Shown piece after piece: positions 23,415 to 34,374 of a stretch of DNA of 64,000 bases. The notes under the pieces were generated by a model, which ran no database searches, was not told the DNA's origin, and saw only the letters and a list, made by a program, of their open reading frames with translations. Numbering within the stretch: the stretch's first letter is position 1; each line of letters opens with the position of its first letter. The translations under genes and the position numbers were made by a program. The stretch comes from Cryptomeria japonica (taxonomy: Eukaryota; Streptophyta; Pinopsida; Cupressales; Cupressaceae), in NCBI RefSeq assembly GCF_030272615.1, contig NC_081415.1, forward strand, positions 423,179,757-423,243,756. Direction: 5' to 3'.

Positions 23415-23690
23415 TGCTTACCCTACCCAAGGGTATCCTCGGAGCCGAGGCTCCTGCGGGCCCCTCGGGTGATGAAGGCCCTCTGTGGGCCAAAATCCAC
23501 AGAGGTGTTGCGGCACCGCTGCGTCGCTGCGGGCCCTAACACGCAGTGGCACCCACGATGCTATTGTAGGTGGCTCCGCCACCTCATCACCGCCCACTGC
23601 AATCTCCTCCTGCGGCTCCCCCTTTGAAACTCATCGCCTCGCCTCCATGGCCGCCGCCACCTACTTAAAACCCTACACACACACATTCAT
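23415..23690. other. GC-rich island inside an AT-rich LTR
   Basis: This stretch is strongly C/G-rich with many CpG sites (ggagccgaggctcctgcgg, gttgcggcaccgctgcgtcg), while DNA on both sides is AT-rich. It contains short inverted words such as gagccgaggctc. The 79-codon frame across it (23,485-23,724) has a composition explained by GC content, and I do not call it a gene. A role as LTR promoter or leader is possible. Confidence 0.7.
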
Positions 23691-23739
23691 CATGCAAAAA
23701 AAAAAAGAGGAGCAAGGCTCCTGAAATAATAAAATATGC

Positions 23740-23831
23740 AACCCTAACCCATATTCAGGTTAGGGTTAGCATATCAAAATAAAAGAAAGAAGATAAGGAA
23801 TGCAACCCTAGCCCATATTCGGGTTAGGGTT
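23740..23831. repeat. Two small hairpins built from telomere-like CCCTAA/TTAGGG words
   Basis: aaccctaacc (23,740-23,749) pairs with ggttagggtt (23,758-23,767) across an 8-base loop. A second, similar hairpin (gcaaccctagccc / gggttagggtt) lies at about 23,802-23,831. They are single inverted words, not a telomere array. Confidence 0.8.
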
Positions 23832-24150
23832 AGCATTTGGTAAGAATAAAATATTAGGGCAAAAACATGAGTAATAAGATTTAAAAAAAATGAAAAGGGA
23901 TAGTTAGTTTTTATAAAATAAATTTAGGGTTTATGTGTAAGTTGTAGTAATAAATAAATTAAAATATGGGGGTGGGGGAGAATTCGGGTTAGGGTTAACA
24001 TTTGGTAAGAATAAAATATTAGGGCAAAAACATGAGTAATAAGATTTAAAAAAAACGAAAAGGGATAGTTAGTTTTTATAAAATAAATTTAGGGTTTATG
24101 TGTAAGTTGTAGTAATAAATTAATTAAAATATGGGGGTGGGGGAGAAACC
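23821..24150. repeat. 165-bp tandem duplication, nearly identical copies
   Basis: The unit starting gggttagggttagcatttgg at 23,821 repeats at 23,986 with only a handful of differences (for example gcatttgg/acatttgg and aaatgaaaa/aaacgaaaa). Both units end in a G-rich run (atgggggtgggggag). The high identity indicates a recent duplication. Confidence 0.9.
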
Positions 24151-25258
24151 CTAACCCCATATTTATTTGGTATAGTTGATTTATTTTATTGACACCATAT
24201 TTATAATATATATATAGGGTTAAGTTGAAACCTATTTGATTTGATTTGATTAATAAATATTAATAAATGCTTAATTAATAATTAGACCACTGGGGGTCTA
24301 TTTATTTGGCCATCATTAATTAAGGTTTATAGGGCAAATTTTATTAAGAATTAACTTAGCTCCCTTAGTCAGATTTGAGACATTATATTTATTTCTCATT
24401 TGATTATTAAATTTTAATAATCTAAATGTTAGAATTAATTTCATAAATTCCTAGAGCAATTTAAAACTTATTTGAGATTAATAATATCTCTTGTCAATTT
24501 AGTTAGAGATTGTCATTTAAATTAATTTATTAAAATTAATGAAATAATAATGATTCTTTTGGAGAGTTATATTCCGCATTTAATTAAATCTCGCATGCTT
24601 GATTTAGTTAATTAGATTAACTTTAGTACAAAGCTCTTTTAAATTTCTAGATTTTAAACATAGTTAAGACAAGACTTATTATTGCAATTTTTATTATAGC
24701 TTAATTAGTTTTATTAGGTTGTTCAAAAAAAAAAAAATTTGTTGTTTCGTCTTTGCCCAAAAGTTTGGGCATGACACACTTCCCTTCAGCCTCCATTTTA
24801 GAGACACACATTTCCTTACCATCTTAGTAGTGGGTTTGAAAGAGAAAAAAATATCAACAAGAGTATTCTTCATTAAAGAAACAACTCAGTCCACCACTAA
24901 GTCTGGTGATGCTATATTAGTTCCTATCTTAGTCTACAAGCACTCCAGAACTTTAATGAGGTCAACTTGACTACACGTATCACCAACAAGCACATTCTTC
25001 CATCCATTGGAATTTGCATCTTCCTTTAAATTCATCTGCTCCAACTTATTGGAGTTATCAACATTATTACTGCTATCTGAAATGAGGACAACAAAGCTCA
25101 TAGGAAGAGAAATAATAGCAACCAAAGTGGGGTCATCGTAAGACACTTTGACAACTACATGAGAGGAATCCTTTGAGACTGACACAACAAAAGTGTCCGA
25201 AGGAGGATTCGTAGGTGAGGGAGTCTGGACCCACCCTCCACGAGCACCATGTGTAAGG

Positions 25259-25360
25259 ATTAGGGTTTGAAATTTAAAAAATATTTGAGTGGGAAGTTGT
25301 AGAGCTCTATTGAATGAATACTAAGTGGTTGATTTTCTATCCTAATCACCACTTGTTACA
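25259..25360 (-). other. Probable 5' leader of LINE-2
   Basis: This short AT-rich segment lies just upstream (minus strand) of the first recognisable ORF1 residues. No promoter motif was identified and the LINE's outer limit could not be fixed. Confidence 0.3.
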
Positions 25361-26059
25361 TGGATGCCAAATGTTTCAAATTTTATATCTAGGGTTGTGT
25401 ATTTAAGGACATCATCTTATGTCATAACAATTATCAAATATTACTCTAAAAATCAACAGTCACATAGTCAATTGACGTTAATTGTAATTTAATACTTAAC
25501 AAATCAACATCAAATACTTATTTATTTATTTTATCTCAATTAATGGTTGTCAGTGTTTTGATCTTAGATGTTGCATACTTATAAATTAAAACAAAATATT
25601 TTTTTTTGTAGGTGACTATTATTAATTATTATATAAGAAAAAAATACATACTACATTTATATTTTTTTATTTTTAGTATTTATTTTCATTTTTTGGTATG
25701 CTCATTAATTCTAAATTTGAATTCTACATTTATTCTTATTTTTTAATTCAAATATCAATAGTCTAGGAATAGATTCTACTCAAGAATTTGTCCCTTAGAT
25801 AAAATAGATAGAAACATAAGCATACTATAGTCTTAATTCAAACTTAAAAAATATTAATATAATTATCAACAATATTAGGATACAATCACTAGTCAATATG
25901 GATGCCAAAATTTTTAAATTATATGTCTAAGGTTGTGTATTTAATGATATCATCTTATGTCACTATACAATAATACAAATTTTTAAATTTCATTATAAAA
26001 AATTAGCATGTCATGTAATCAATCATAGTTTGGTACTTAGAAAATCAACATCAAATATA
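25361..26059. repeat. Pair of diverged direct repeats about 160 bp long
   Basis: 25,361-25,517 and 25,899-26,059 share tggatgccaaa, gttgtgtattta, catcttatgtca and aatcaacatcaaata in the same order. About 380 bp lies between them. Each starts with TG. They could be the terminal repeats of a small non-autonomous element or two copies of an old repeat. Target duplications were not found. Confidence 0.65.
25605..25890. repeat. Interspersed AT-rich repeat, second copy near 14.1-14.35 kb
   Basis: The segment shares an ordered series of words with 14,075-14,350, same strand: aaatttgaatt, ctagt, gattct, atagat/gaaacataagcata, attatcaaca/atgatcaaca and acaatc. Divergence is high, so the insertions are old. 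Confidence 0.55.
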
Positions 26060-26489
26060 CTTATACTTAAATTTTGGTAAGTCAACTTAGAGGCTTGACT
26101 ATCACTGAGGAAGTTGATTTTTCTTCCCTCGATACATGATAGGTTCTCATAGGTGCTTCTTAGGACCACCCTTCCTTGGATGTAGTTACAATTGATGATG
26201 AACATGTTGTAATGAAATAATTGCACAAGAGAAGAACATAATAGAAAATATGTTGGAAATACTTGAGAATAATATTCCACTTTGAATGGAGAAAACCTCC
26301 AAAAGTCTCCAATAAAAATAGAATTTGGAATATGATGATTATAAGTTAACGTAGCTCTTATATATGTATCATACTTATATATTGGATGCTTACAAGTTGA
26401 CTTAATCACTTACGTATGACTATAAATGATTATATAACTTAATTAAGGGTTAATGCTAGCTACAAGTTAGCTAAAAATATTTTGATACA
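26060..26489 (-). mobile_element. LTR of a decayed minus-strand chromovirus
   Basis: On the minus strand, a polypurine-like tract (ctaaaggggatgac, about 26,515-26,500) is followed by TGTATCAAAATATTT at 26,489, the expected interior/3' LTR junction. A TATA-like motif (catatataagagc) lies near 26,370. The 128-codon frame over 26,023-26,409 lies in this LTR and has no recognisable content. The far end of the LTR is not defined and may run into the repeats at 25,899-26,059. Confidence 0.45.
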
Positions 26490-26494
26490 ATCAA

Positions 26495-26890
26495 TAGATA
26501 TGTCATCCCCTTTAGAAAAGTGTTATCCTTAACATTGATACTATGGATGAATTTTCACAAAATCTTCATTTTCTCATGTGGTCCCTTCAATTCGATAATT
26601 TTTCAATTTGATCAAATACTATGTGATTTCTCTCATTGGTAGCCTCTTAGTGTCTGTTTGAAGGATCCCCTCTAGTTCCAAAATCATTTTATTCTCTTCA
26701 TCAATATTTGAAAACTTAGTTTAGATAACAAATCTATCTGATACCCTTCTTCTAGCATGAGATATAGAAGATTGGATGCATAATTGTTGACATGCATAGC
26801 TCCACTTTGTATGCTACATTGACATTCCTCTATAAAACCTTATGCAAACCATAATACTTGGGTGCATGTTTGTTATCATTCTTGTGTGTT
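26495..26890 (-). pseudogene. Chromovirus integrase C-terminus and chromodomain
   Basis: Minus-strand translation shows the integrase tail signature KHAPKYYGLHKVL followed by NVNVAYKVEL and IMHPIFYISC. After a shift it gives a chromodomain-like segment: MILELEGILQTDTKR, REIT.YLIKLKNYRIEGTT, ENEDFVKIHP. Stops replace the Trp in the YLIKWK/ATWE-type motif positions. In Ty3/gypsy chromoviruses the chromodomain guides integration to chosen chromatin. Only this tail and the LTR downstream of it are recognisable. Confidence 0.7.
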
Positions 26891-27541
26891 TTAGATACAT
26901 TTTATTTATGATTGTGAATGGAAAAATACCTAACCGCCCACTTAAAAATTCCATTCATTGTGATTATAGGTTCCTAAATCCCTAAAACAAGGCCATCTTT
27001 GAGAACCAGGGGTGTCAAACTCAAAGTAGTACATTTCTAACTTATAATTAGGTAAGATAACAATGAACCGATGTTAAGAGTGGACAATATCTTCTTCACT
27101 TTAGACTCAAATAGATCCAAGGGGAGCTTCCTTAGAGGTATCCTCAACAGAACCAATCAAAACTAAAGATGAGAAAACTAGAGGCATTGCAATAGTACTT
27201 AGTCTATTCTTGGTCCCAAAGATTGTCACTAGATCAAATATTAACCTACTATGCATAAAAAATCTTATTAAATTGATAAACACATCATTACACAACTATA
27301 AGATGTAGGTATGTAAGACATGATTCTCCAAAATAAAAATTTGTAAGCCTCACTATAGATATTTTCTTTAGTTGAATCCTTGAACCATGAGGTGCATTCA
27401 AATTAGTTTCCCACTCTTAATCTATTTGTGAAAGATGTGTATAATTTGAGCATATGGTTGATCATTACTTTTAGGACCGATGCCTAATCCATTGGGTTAA
27501 GGGTTGCACCATACCAAGTAAAATAACATATTGAAATCACA
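26891..27541. other. Probably more of the decayed chromovirus, unreadable
   Basis: No frame longer than about 60 codons has recognisable content. By position the minus strand here should be integrase core, but I could not see its motifs. Confidence 0.35.
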
Positions 27542-27731
27542 GGGTTCCTCTTGTAGTGTTTTTGGTTAAGTTGTAGAATTGTTAATGGTGCCACCAAGAT
27601 TCAAATCTCATTGGGCTATTGTGAGCGCAAACTTGTGGTTTTGTTGTTCTAGTAAGCTTTTGGATTGTGAAGCTTTGTGGTGTTCATGCTACTGTTAGGA
27701 ATAAGGTCCCCATTTCATTGATAAAAAAATA
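27542..27731 (+). mobile_element. tRNA-derived SINE with target duplication
   Basis: A 190-bp unit contains a box-A-like tggttaagttgt (27,563-27,574) and a box-B-like agattcaaatc (27,597-27,607), spaced as in a tRNA gene (internal RNA polymerase III promoter). A tRNA-unrelated body follows, then a 3' end ttgataaaaaaataa. It is flanked by attgaaatcaca (27,530-27,541) and attcaaatcaca (27,732-27,743), a 12-bp duplication with one mismatch. SINEs are non-coding and depend on a LINE for mobility. Box B is degenerate, so activity is unlikely. Confidence 0.7.
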
Positions 27732-27743
27732 ATTCAAATCACA

Positions 27744-28460
27744 AAAGAATATAAGTTATGTAGATGTATACACTATAAACAATGATATCAAAAAAATGAC
27801 AATATTGAGCTATCCATTTCCAAATTATAGAAATCCATATGTAATAAAAAATGACCATTTTAAAGCTTGTAATAAATTATAATGTTGTGACATTCATCAA
27901 TTATATTCACACCACCATATGTGGCAAGAGAAAACCTAAGTACATAATTCCCTTGAATATCTACAAATGAAATTGTGGAGACAATTAATTAAATAAACTA
28001 GTATAACTACATCCTTGTGATTTAAACATGATTATACTCTAATGACGATTGCATTTGTAGGATTTGAAACCCTAGAAGCTTCTTGACTCTTGCAAACACA
28101 TGGGAAATGACTCATCACTGTTCAATAAAATAAATTAATATTTTTAATTATTTTTTTCATTTCCCAATTAGTTGTAGGAATTTAAACAAGAATTGAAGAT
28201 GACATGTAATGTAAGTGTAATCCCACAGAATCTACAAGGTTGATGATTAATATTAAGTGTGAGGACCATCAACATTTGGAGCTCAATATAATAAGATTAC
28301 CCTCATCCTTCATTGTTGATTTTTCATTCAAATTTCTACTATTAAGCCAAACAAAAATTTCTAGTTGGGAAAATCCTAACTAGAGTAGTTGTAGGGTCAA
28401 ATCTAGTCAATAATGGTGTCTTGAGAGGATCCAATGAGTGTAAAAGGAAATTTGGAAGAA
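27744..28460. other. Gene-free AT-rich stretch left of copia-1
   Basis: I see no gene, terminus or RNA. It may be the left part of the sequence into which copia-1 inserted and which resumes at 35,778. Confidence 0.5.
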
Positions 28461-28465
28461 ATATA

Positions 28466-29868
28466 TGTTGGCATTTTGAGTTTGTTGGCATTTTGCATAG
28501 AAATTGCATTAATGATATGTTGTCATTGATGTCAATTGAACTGGTAATGATATTAATGTTATTGCTGATATTGGCTAGTAACCAGTAAGAAGAGCTTTTT
28601 GGAAGATGTTGTAAACTGGTATGTAAAGTTTGTGAGTTGAACCAATGAACTGGTGTAAAGGGTTAAACCTTTCTATGTAATGTAACCAGTAAACCCTATC
28701 AGCTATTAAACCCTAACTGATCAAGTTTGATGGTTTATTATCTGATAAGCGGTAATGATGGAGACACGTGTGATCATTGTATGAGGATATGTTCAAATTG
28801 TTTTGGTGCATTTATTTCTTGTCTGGGGAAGGAGAAAAGTGGATTTCATCTAATACACAATGTGTGATGAATTACAAAGTCCGATGAAGCGGTGATCATG
28901 GAGCGACTGGAATTTTCTTGAAGAATGTGAACAAATTGTCTTGATTTCTAACGGTCAAGATTGTACTGACTTGTTTGTAATCTCGATGATGAGAATTAGG
29001 TTTTTTCTATGTTACCGACCTAATTGATTAGTATTTAAGGTTGATGAAGTTGTTTGTAAAGGTTGTTGGCAAGATTGATAGAAACCTGTTGAGTGTGTAG
29101 TTGCCTAACCAGTGAATGGATCTACACTTTGAGTGAAGGTAGATTGAAGCTTAGAAGGATTTGATCAAGAAATTGTAGTTCTACTCAGACAGATCAAGAA
29201 AAACTATTGTTTTCTAACAATTACAATAGAAGTGAAATCCCTTAATAGGGTAAGCTCTAACAAGCTTGGTTACTCATTAAATCCTCTAACAAGGTGGTCC
29301 ATTAGCTTGGATTCTTAAATCCTCCAGCGAGGTTACTCCTAATAGGGTATTGTTCTTTTCATCAAGGCATATTTGTAAATTCCTTAACTGGGTGATTCCT
29401 AACCAGAATTAGTTCTTAACATGACTTATTGTAAAGCTTTAACAGGCTTGGCTCCTAACAGGGCGAAATTCAAAAGAGTTCAGATAGCTATCCTTGTGAG
29501 TCTCATCTCACCGTGGTTTTTACCTATTTGGGTTTTCCAAGTATAAACATTTGTGTCAAGTGGTGAATGCTTTTGTGGTTGTGATCTTATTTATTGATTT
29601 GGTTAACTTTTGATAAGGTATGTTAAGTAGAAGCATTAAGAGTTGAATATGTTGAGTTATGATTAAGCATTGTTGATGCTTATAATATTGAAGTCGTTTA
29701 CTGTTAAAGTTGTCATAACAATTATATGAATATTGATCTTGACTGAGATATGTTTCCTCTGTTTGACTGAGTTTGAGTTTGGGAACTTTGTATCAGTTTT
29801 TCAATATACTGATTCACCCACCCCCTCTCAGTATTCTACCAGATACTTATTCTTTCATCATACCATCA
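28466..29868 (+). repeat. 5' LTR of copia-1
   Basis: It starts TGTTGGCATTTTGAGTT, immediately followed by a second TGTTGGCATTTTGCATAG at 28,483, so the first 17 bases are an extra copy of the end. It finishes TACCATCA at 29,868. A TATA-like agtatttaag lies near 29,030. Relative to the 3' LTR it lacks a 15-bp segment near 28,570. Confidence 0.85.
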
Positions 29869-29870
29869 AT

Positions 29871-29882
29871 TGGTATCAGAGC
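29871..29882 (+). other. Primer-binding site of copia-1
   Basis: TGGTATCAGAGC, two bases after the LTR, is complementary to the 3' end of initiator methionine tRNA and primes minus-strand synthesis. Confidence 0.9.
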
Positions 29883-29939
29883 ATCTCAGGTCCTCTTAAT
29901 CTAAAAGCCTAACAACTTGAGGAAAAGATCTTGTAGATC

Positions 29940-32900
29940 ATGATGAAGAAAGGTCCAAAGTTCAACAAAGATAACTATAGAATATGGAGTGACAGAATGA
30001 AGATTTACATTAAGAGTCTTGGTAGTCAGTATTGGGATCATATAGAAATTAAGTATACTACACCTACTGGACCCCTGAATGATGATCATAAGAAAGAAAA
30101 ACAAGAAAATCACCAGGCATTAGAAGCTATTATCAGTTCCCTGTTTGATGCTAAATATGTAGATGTTCATGGTCTTGAAACTGCATATGAAGTATGAAAG
30201 AAATTAGAAGAGATTTATAGCAGTGATGAACATGTTAAGACTGCCAAAGAGGAGAGTTTAAGAGGAAAGTTTGATGACATGAGAATGTTTGAAGGTGAGA
30301 ATATCCAGCAGTACGGTCAAAGGATTGAAGAGATAGTTGGTTAGATAAAGAGTGCAGGAGGGAAAGTGGAAGATGCCACTGTAATCAGTAAGGTACTGAG
30401 AACCCTGCTACTGATCTATGCTATCCGAGTTGTAGCTATTCAGGAGCTGAAATCCATTGACAAGAGAAAGGTAACTCTTGAGTCTATTATTGGCAAACTT
30501 ACTAAATGGCTATGATGGTAGTATATAGAAATCAGAATATGCATTTAGAGCTTCTATCTCTAACCCATATGTGAGAAGAAGTAGAGATACCGGCCATAAC
30601 TATGAATCTAGATCCAGCAGAGATGCTGAAGATGAAGATAACTTAGTGGAACTTGAAGCATTGTTGGCAAAATGATTGCCTAGAGGCACTAGTAAATATA
30701 GAGGTAAGCTACCTTTAAAATGTTTTGCATGCAACAAGATTGGTCATATAGTAGCAAATTGTCCTAATGGTGAAAATGAATACAAGAGAGACAAATTTAA
30801 GAAGTACAAGGGTAAAGGCAAGAGAGATTGTCTTGTAGCTATTGATAGTGGTATTACTGATGAAGAATATGATGATGATGCTAGTGAAGATATTGTGTTT
30901 GCAACTATTAAGAAAGAAATATCAGATCAAAAGGCACTAGTATCCAGAATTGATAAGTTTGATGATTGGATCATTGATAGTGGTTGTTCACATCACATGA
31001 CCGACGATCAGAGCAAATTTATTTCCTTGAAGGAATTTGATGGTGGCATTATTAGATTTGGCAATGACTCACCCTATATGGTTAAAGGTAAGGGAGTTAT
31101 TTCTCTTAATGGGAAGAGCAGTGCTGACAATGTCTATTGGGTTGAAGGCCTAAAGCACAATCTTTTAAGTGTGGCACAACTTAATGATAGAGGATACCCC
31201 CTGGAGTTTAGAAATAGAATGTGCAAATCTTTGACAACAAAGGTGAATTGATTGCAACTGGGAAACAGACTAGAGGTAATCTATTTCATCTCAATCCTAA
31301 GTTAGCAACTATTTGATTGCAAAAATAGATGATAACTGGCTTTGACATAGGAGATTTTGTCATATAAATTTTGACAATATTGTCAAAGCAAGCAAGTCTA
31401 AGACAATAAGAGGTCTGCCTCAGCTAGACAAACCGGTTAATGCTCTTTGTAAAGAATGTCAACTAGGAAAGATGACTTCTTCAAATTTTAAGAGCAAGTC
31501 CTTTTCAGTAGAGAACTTGTTAGATTTGGTTCATATAGATCTATGTGGACCAATAAGAACAAGAAGCATTCAAGGTGACAGATACTTCATGATCTTCACT
31601 GATGATTGTTCAAGGATGATGTGGGTCACATCCTTGAAGGATAAGAATGAAGCTTTTGGTAAATTCAAGGCATTCAAAGGCTTAGCTGAGAAAGAGAGTG
31701 GAAAAAAGATAAAATGTCTAAGAACAGATCAAGGCGTTGAATTCACTTATGTGGAGTTCACTAAGTATTGTGATGATAATGGTATCAAACGACAACTTTT
31801 TGCACCAAGGACACAACATCAGAATGGTATAGCAGAGAGAAACAACCGGTCAGTGGTTGAAGCTACTAGAAGTATGTTGATATAAGGAGGTGTAACAAAA
31901 ACATTTTGGAAAGAAGCTGTAAGTACAACTGTCTACACAATGAACCAAAATCTGGTGAAAAGAGGTAAGGACATGACCCCATATGAGTACTGGTATGGGA
32001 GATCACCTGATGTTAGCTATTTTAAGATATTTGGAAGCAAATGTTTTATTAAAAGAGGTGATTACTTAAGAAATTTTGAAGCTAGGAGTGATGAAGGCAT
32101 ATTTCTTGGCTATTCCACCAAGAGTAAGGCCTATAAATTCTTCAACAACCAGACGCATAAAATTGTTGAGATTGCTGATGTTCGTGTAGATGAATGTCCT
32201 GAAATTTCAAAAGGAACTAGTTCTAAGAAGAAGGATGAAGATCCTTGCATTTTGCTTTTGGAACTTGAAACTGTTAAATCAGAAACCGGTAAAGAAAATC
32301 CTAATGTACTTGTTCAACCAGAACAAATATATTTAGAGGAAGATGATAATGAAGAAGTTGAACCTAAAGAGAATGATCATGTTATTCTTAGGTATGTGAG
32401 ACTGAATCACAATCCTGAATAGATAATTGGGGATAAGGATGCCAACGTACTAACTAGAAGGAGAATAAGAGAGAACTCTTGCATGATCTCCACCTTTGAA
32501 CCTAGAAGTGCTAAGGAGGCATTTGGTGATGATCATTGGGTGAAAGATATGGAGGAGGAGTTGGATCAAATTGAGAAGAGCAACACTTGGACCCTGGTAC
32601 CTCAACCGGTAAACAAGAATGTTAAAGGTACTAAATGGGTGTTCAAAAACAAATTAAATGAAGATGGTGTTGTAGTTCGCAATAAGGCAAGATTAGTATG
32701 CAAAGGTTATGCGCAAGAAGAAGGAGAGGATTATGGAGAAAATTTTGTACCAGTAGAAAGACTGGAAGGTGTTAGAACATTACTTGCATTTCTAGCTCAT
32801 AAGAAGTTCAAGGTATACTAGATGGATGTGAAGTCTGGATTCTTGAATAAGATATTGGAAGAAGAGGTTTATATAGAGTAGCCTGATGGTTATGCATTAA

Positions 32901-33986
32901 CAGATAAGGAAGACATGGTATGCAAATTGCATAAAGCCTTGTATGGATTAAAGCAGGCACCCAGAGCATGGTATGAACGTCTTCATATTCATTTGATGAA
33001 GATAGGTTTTGATAGAACCAGTGATGACAACAAAATTTATCTCAAGTCTAAAGGAGATGAAATACTAGTTAGTGAAGTATTTGTAGATGACATTATATTT
33101 GGAGGTAATGATGACATGAGTAATTGTTTTTAAGATAAAATGAAGAATGAATGTGAGATGTCATTAGTGGGGGAAATAAAAAATTTCATAGGCTTACAGA
33201 TACAACAAATAAAGTGGTATTTTCGTTACTCAATCCAAGTATGTGAAAGAGGTTTTGAAGACTTTCAGAATGAGTGACTGTAAACTAGTTGGAACCCCAA
33301 TGGTTACAGGTTGTAAATTGTACAAGGAAGATGCATCTAAGTCTGTAGATGAAAAGGAATATAGTTCAATGATTGGAAAATTGCACTATGTTGTTCACAG
33401 TCGACCGGATATTGCCCATACAGTTGGTATTGTTGCTAGATTTCAGAAGAATCCAAACGAGGCACATCTAATGGCAACCAAGAGAATTTTAAGATATCTG
33501 AAAGGTACTGTTGACTATGGGTTATGGTATCCATATGGTGGAAATTTTGATTTGAAAGCATACAGAGATGCTGATTGGGCAGGAAATATTGATGATTGAA
33601 CGAGTACTACCGGTGGAGAATTCTTTCTAGGAGGAAGGCTAGTTTCATGGAATAGTAAAAAGAAAAGTTGCACTTCACAATCTACTACTAAAGATGAGTA
33701 TGTAGAAGCTTATATGAATTGCACACAAGCTATGTGGATGAGGCACATTTTGGAAGGTCCAAAGATGGAAATCTCAGAACCAATAAAGATTTTGTGTGAT
33801 AATACAAGTGCAATAAACATTTCTAAAAATCCTATTTTGCACGCAAGGACTAAGCACATTGAATTGAAATATCACTTCTTGAGGGAAAAAGTTCAAAGTA
33901 AAGATGTTATCTTGGAGCATGTTTCTACCAAGGAGCAGCTTGCAGATATCTTTAAGAAACCTCTACCTAAGACCACTTTATCTTAG
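29940..33986 (+). pseudogene. copia-1 gag-pol polyprotein, broken
   Basis: The ATG at 29,940 starts gag (KFNKDNYRIWSDRMKIYI). A CCHC knuckle CFACNKIGHIVANCP lies at about 30,722. The protease active site is IIDSGCSHHMTDD (about 30,970), with GLKHNLLSVAQLNDRG after it. Integrase core: VHIDLCGPIRTRS (about 31,525) and the TDDCSRMMWV segment. RT: TKWVFKNKLNEDG, KALYGLKQAPRAWYERL (about 32,935) and the catalytic FVDDIIFGG (about 33,080). RNase H: SRPDIAHTVG, DADWAG, SAINISKNPILHARTKHIE. Stops include TGA at 30,195, TAG at 32,420, 32,819 and 32,879, TAA at 33,131 and TGA at 33,597. Many fit Trp, Gln or Arg codons changed by C/G transitions. Frameshifts occur between the gag, integrase and RNase H parts. 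Confidence 0.9.
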
Positions 33987-34186
33987 AAGTCAATTGGGGG
34001 CTGCCCCTCTTCATGAAGTTAGTTGAGCATGATGCTGATTGCATCAGTCCCTGAACCACTTGTAGAATGTTACTTGGATTGATAAAGAAGTGGATGTATT
34101 CCACAGGGGGAGCATCAAGTTGCAGAATGATGTTCATGCATAGTGAGAGCAGAATACATGTTTTACTTTCACTTTGGCATTGCTGT

Positions 34187-34374
34187 CAAAGGGGGAGAAG
34201 AATTATGTGATTGAGGAGAAGAATTATGTGTCTGATTAGGTGAACTGACGATAGGATGAAGACAGATAAAGAAAGGTGAATAATGGTAATGTAAACTAGG
34301 ATTCCTATTCACCAATCTCAGCAACAATCAGAGGCATTGATATTTGTATTGCCATCAATGCCAAAGGGGGAGAT
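34187..34374 (+). other. Two polypurine tracts of copia-1
   Basis: tcaaagggggagaag (about 34,187-34,201) and ccaaagggggagat (34,361-34,374) are near-identical. The second directly adjoins the 3' LTR and is the functional plus-strand primer. A 22-base tandem (gaggagaagaattatgtg) follows the first. Confidence 0.8.

Larger units (their letters stand above)
22461..24776. mobile_element. Solo LTR-like element, 2,316 bp, with CACTT target duplications
   Basis: The unit begins TGTGAGGCCC (22,461) and ends GGGCATGACA (24,776). The ends are imperfect inverted repeats (8 of 10) and carry TG...CA. CACTT is found immediately outside both ends (22,456-22,460 and 24,777-24,781). Removing the unit and one CACTT rejoins LINE-2 ORF1 in frame (RLKGSV to TISVMHG). 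No gag or pol is inside, so it is either a solo LTR left by recombination or a non-coding LTR-type element. It holds a GC-rich island, an AT microsatellite (about 23,340-23,375) and a 165-bp tandem duplication. Strand is undecided. Confidence 0.8.
21303..25255 (-). pseudogene. LINE-2 ORF1 (DUF4283 and zinc knuckle), split by the solo LTR
   Basis: The N-terminal part lies at 25,255-24,782 (GARGGWVQTPSPTNPPSDT, then an acidic linker, then KMVRKCVSLKWRLKGSV). It resumes after the 2,316-bp insertion at 22,460-22,236 with TISVMHGDFFLFKF and SGSWAYRKHHLSL, the canonical middle of DUF4283. A knuckle-like NVLVYCQKCSKPRH follows (about 22,060), then a long Ser/Pro/Lys-rich tail to 21,303 (KRKTRNKKIDVG). 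A ten-base G run near 21,984-21,993 and stops at several sites break the frame. This is the RNA-binding protein of the LINE. Confidence 0.75.
16630..25258 (-). mobile_element. LINE-2: decayed L1-type LINE split by two later insertions
   Basis: On the minus strand, ORF1 begins near 25,255 and ORF2 ends at 16,682. Two foreign segments interrupt it: a 2,316-bp LTR unit (22,461-24,776) inside the DUF4283 domain and a 577-bp retrocopy (18,167-18,743) inside ORF2. With both removed it is about 5.7 kb, normal for an L1-type plant LINE. No clear poly(A) was seen after the RNase H stop; the next sequence on the same strand is the mobile-domain-like pseudogene. The true 5' end and the LINE's own target duplication were not found. 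Confidence 0.8.

Noticed and set aside
23485-23724. 79-codon frame in the GC-rich island
   Set aside because: Absence of stops follows from high GC; no domain, and the frame runs into an A-run.
23740-24160. Interstitial telomere array
   Set aside because: Only isolated CCCTAA/TTAGGG words inside longer repeats; no tandem TTTAGGG run.
26023-26409. 128-codon minus-strand frame as a gene
   Set aside because: It lies in a probable LTR, has AT-driven composition rich in Ile/Asn/Tyr, and shows no motif.
29871-29882. TGGTATCAGAGC sites as tRNA genes
   Set aside because: They are only primer-binding sites next to LTRs; no cloverleaf is present.
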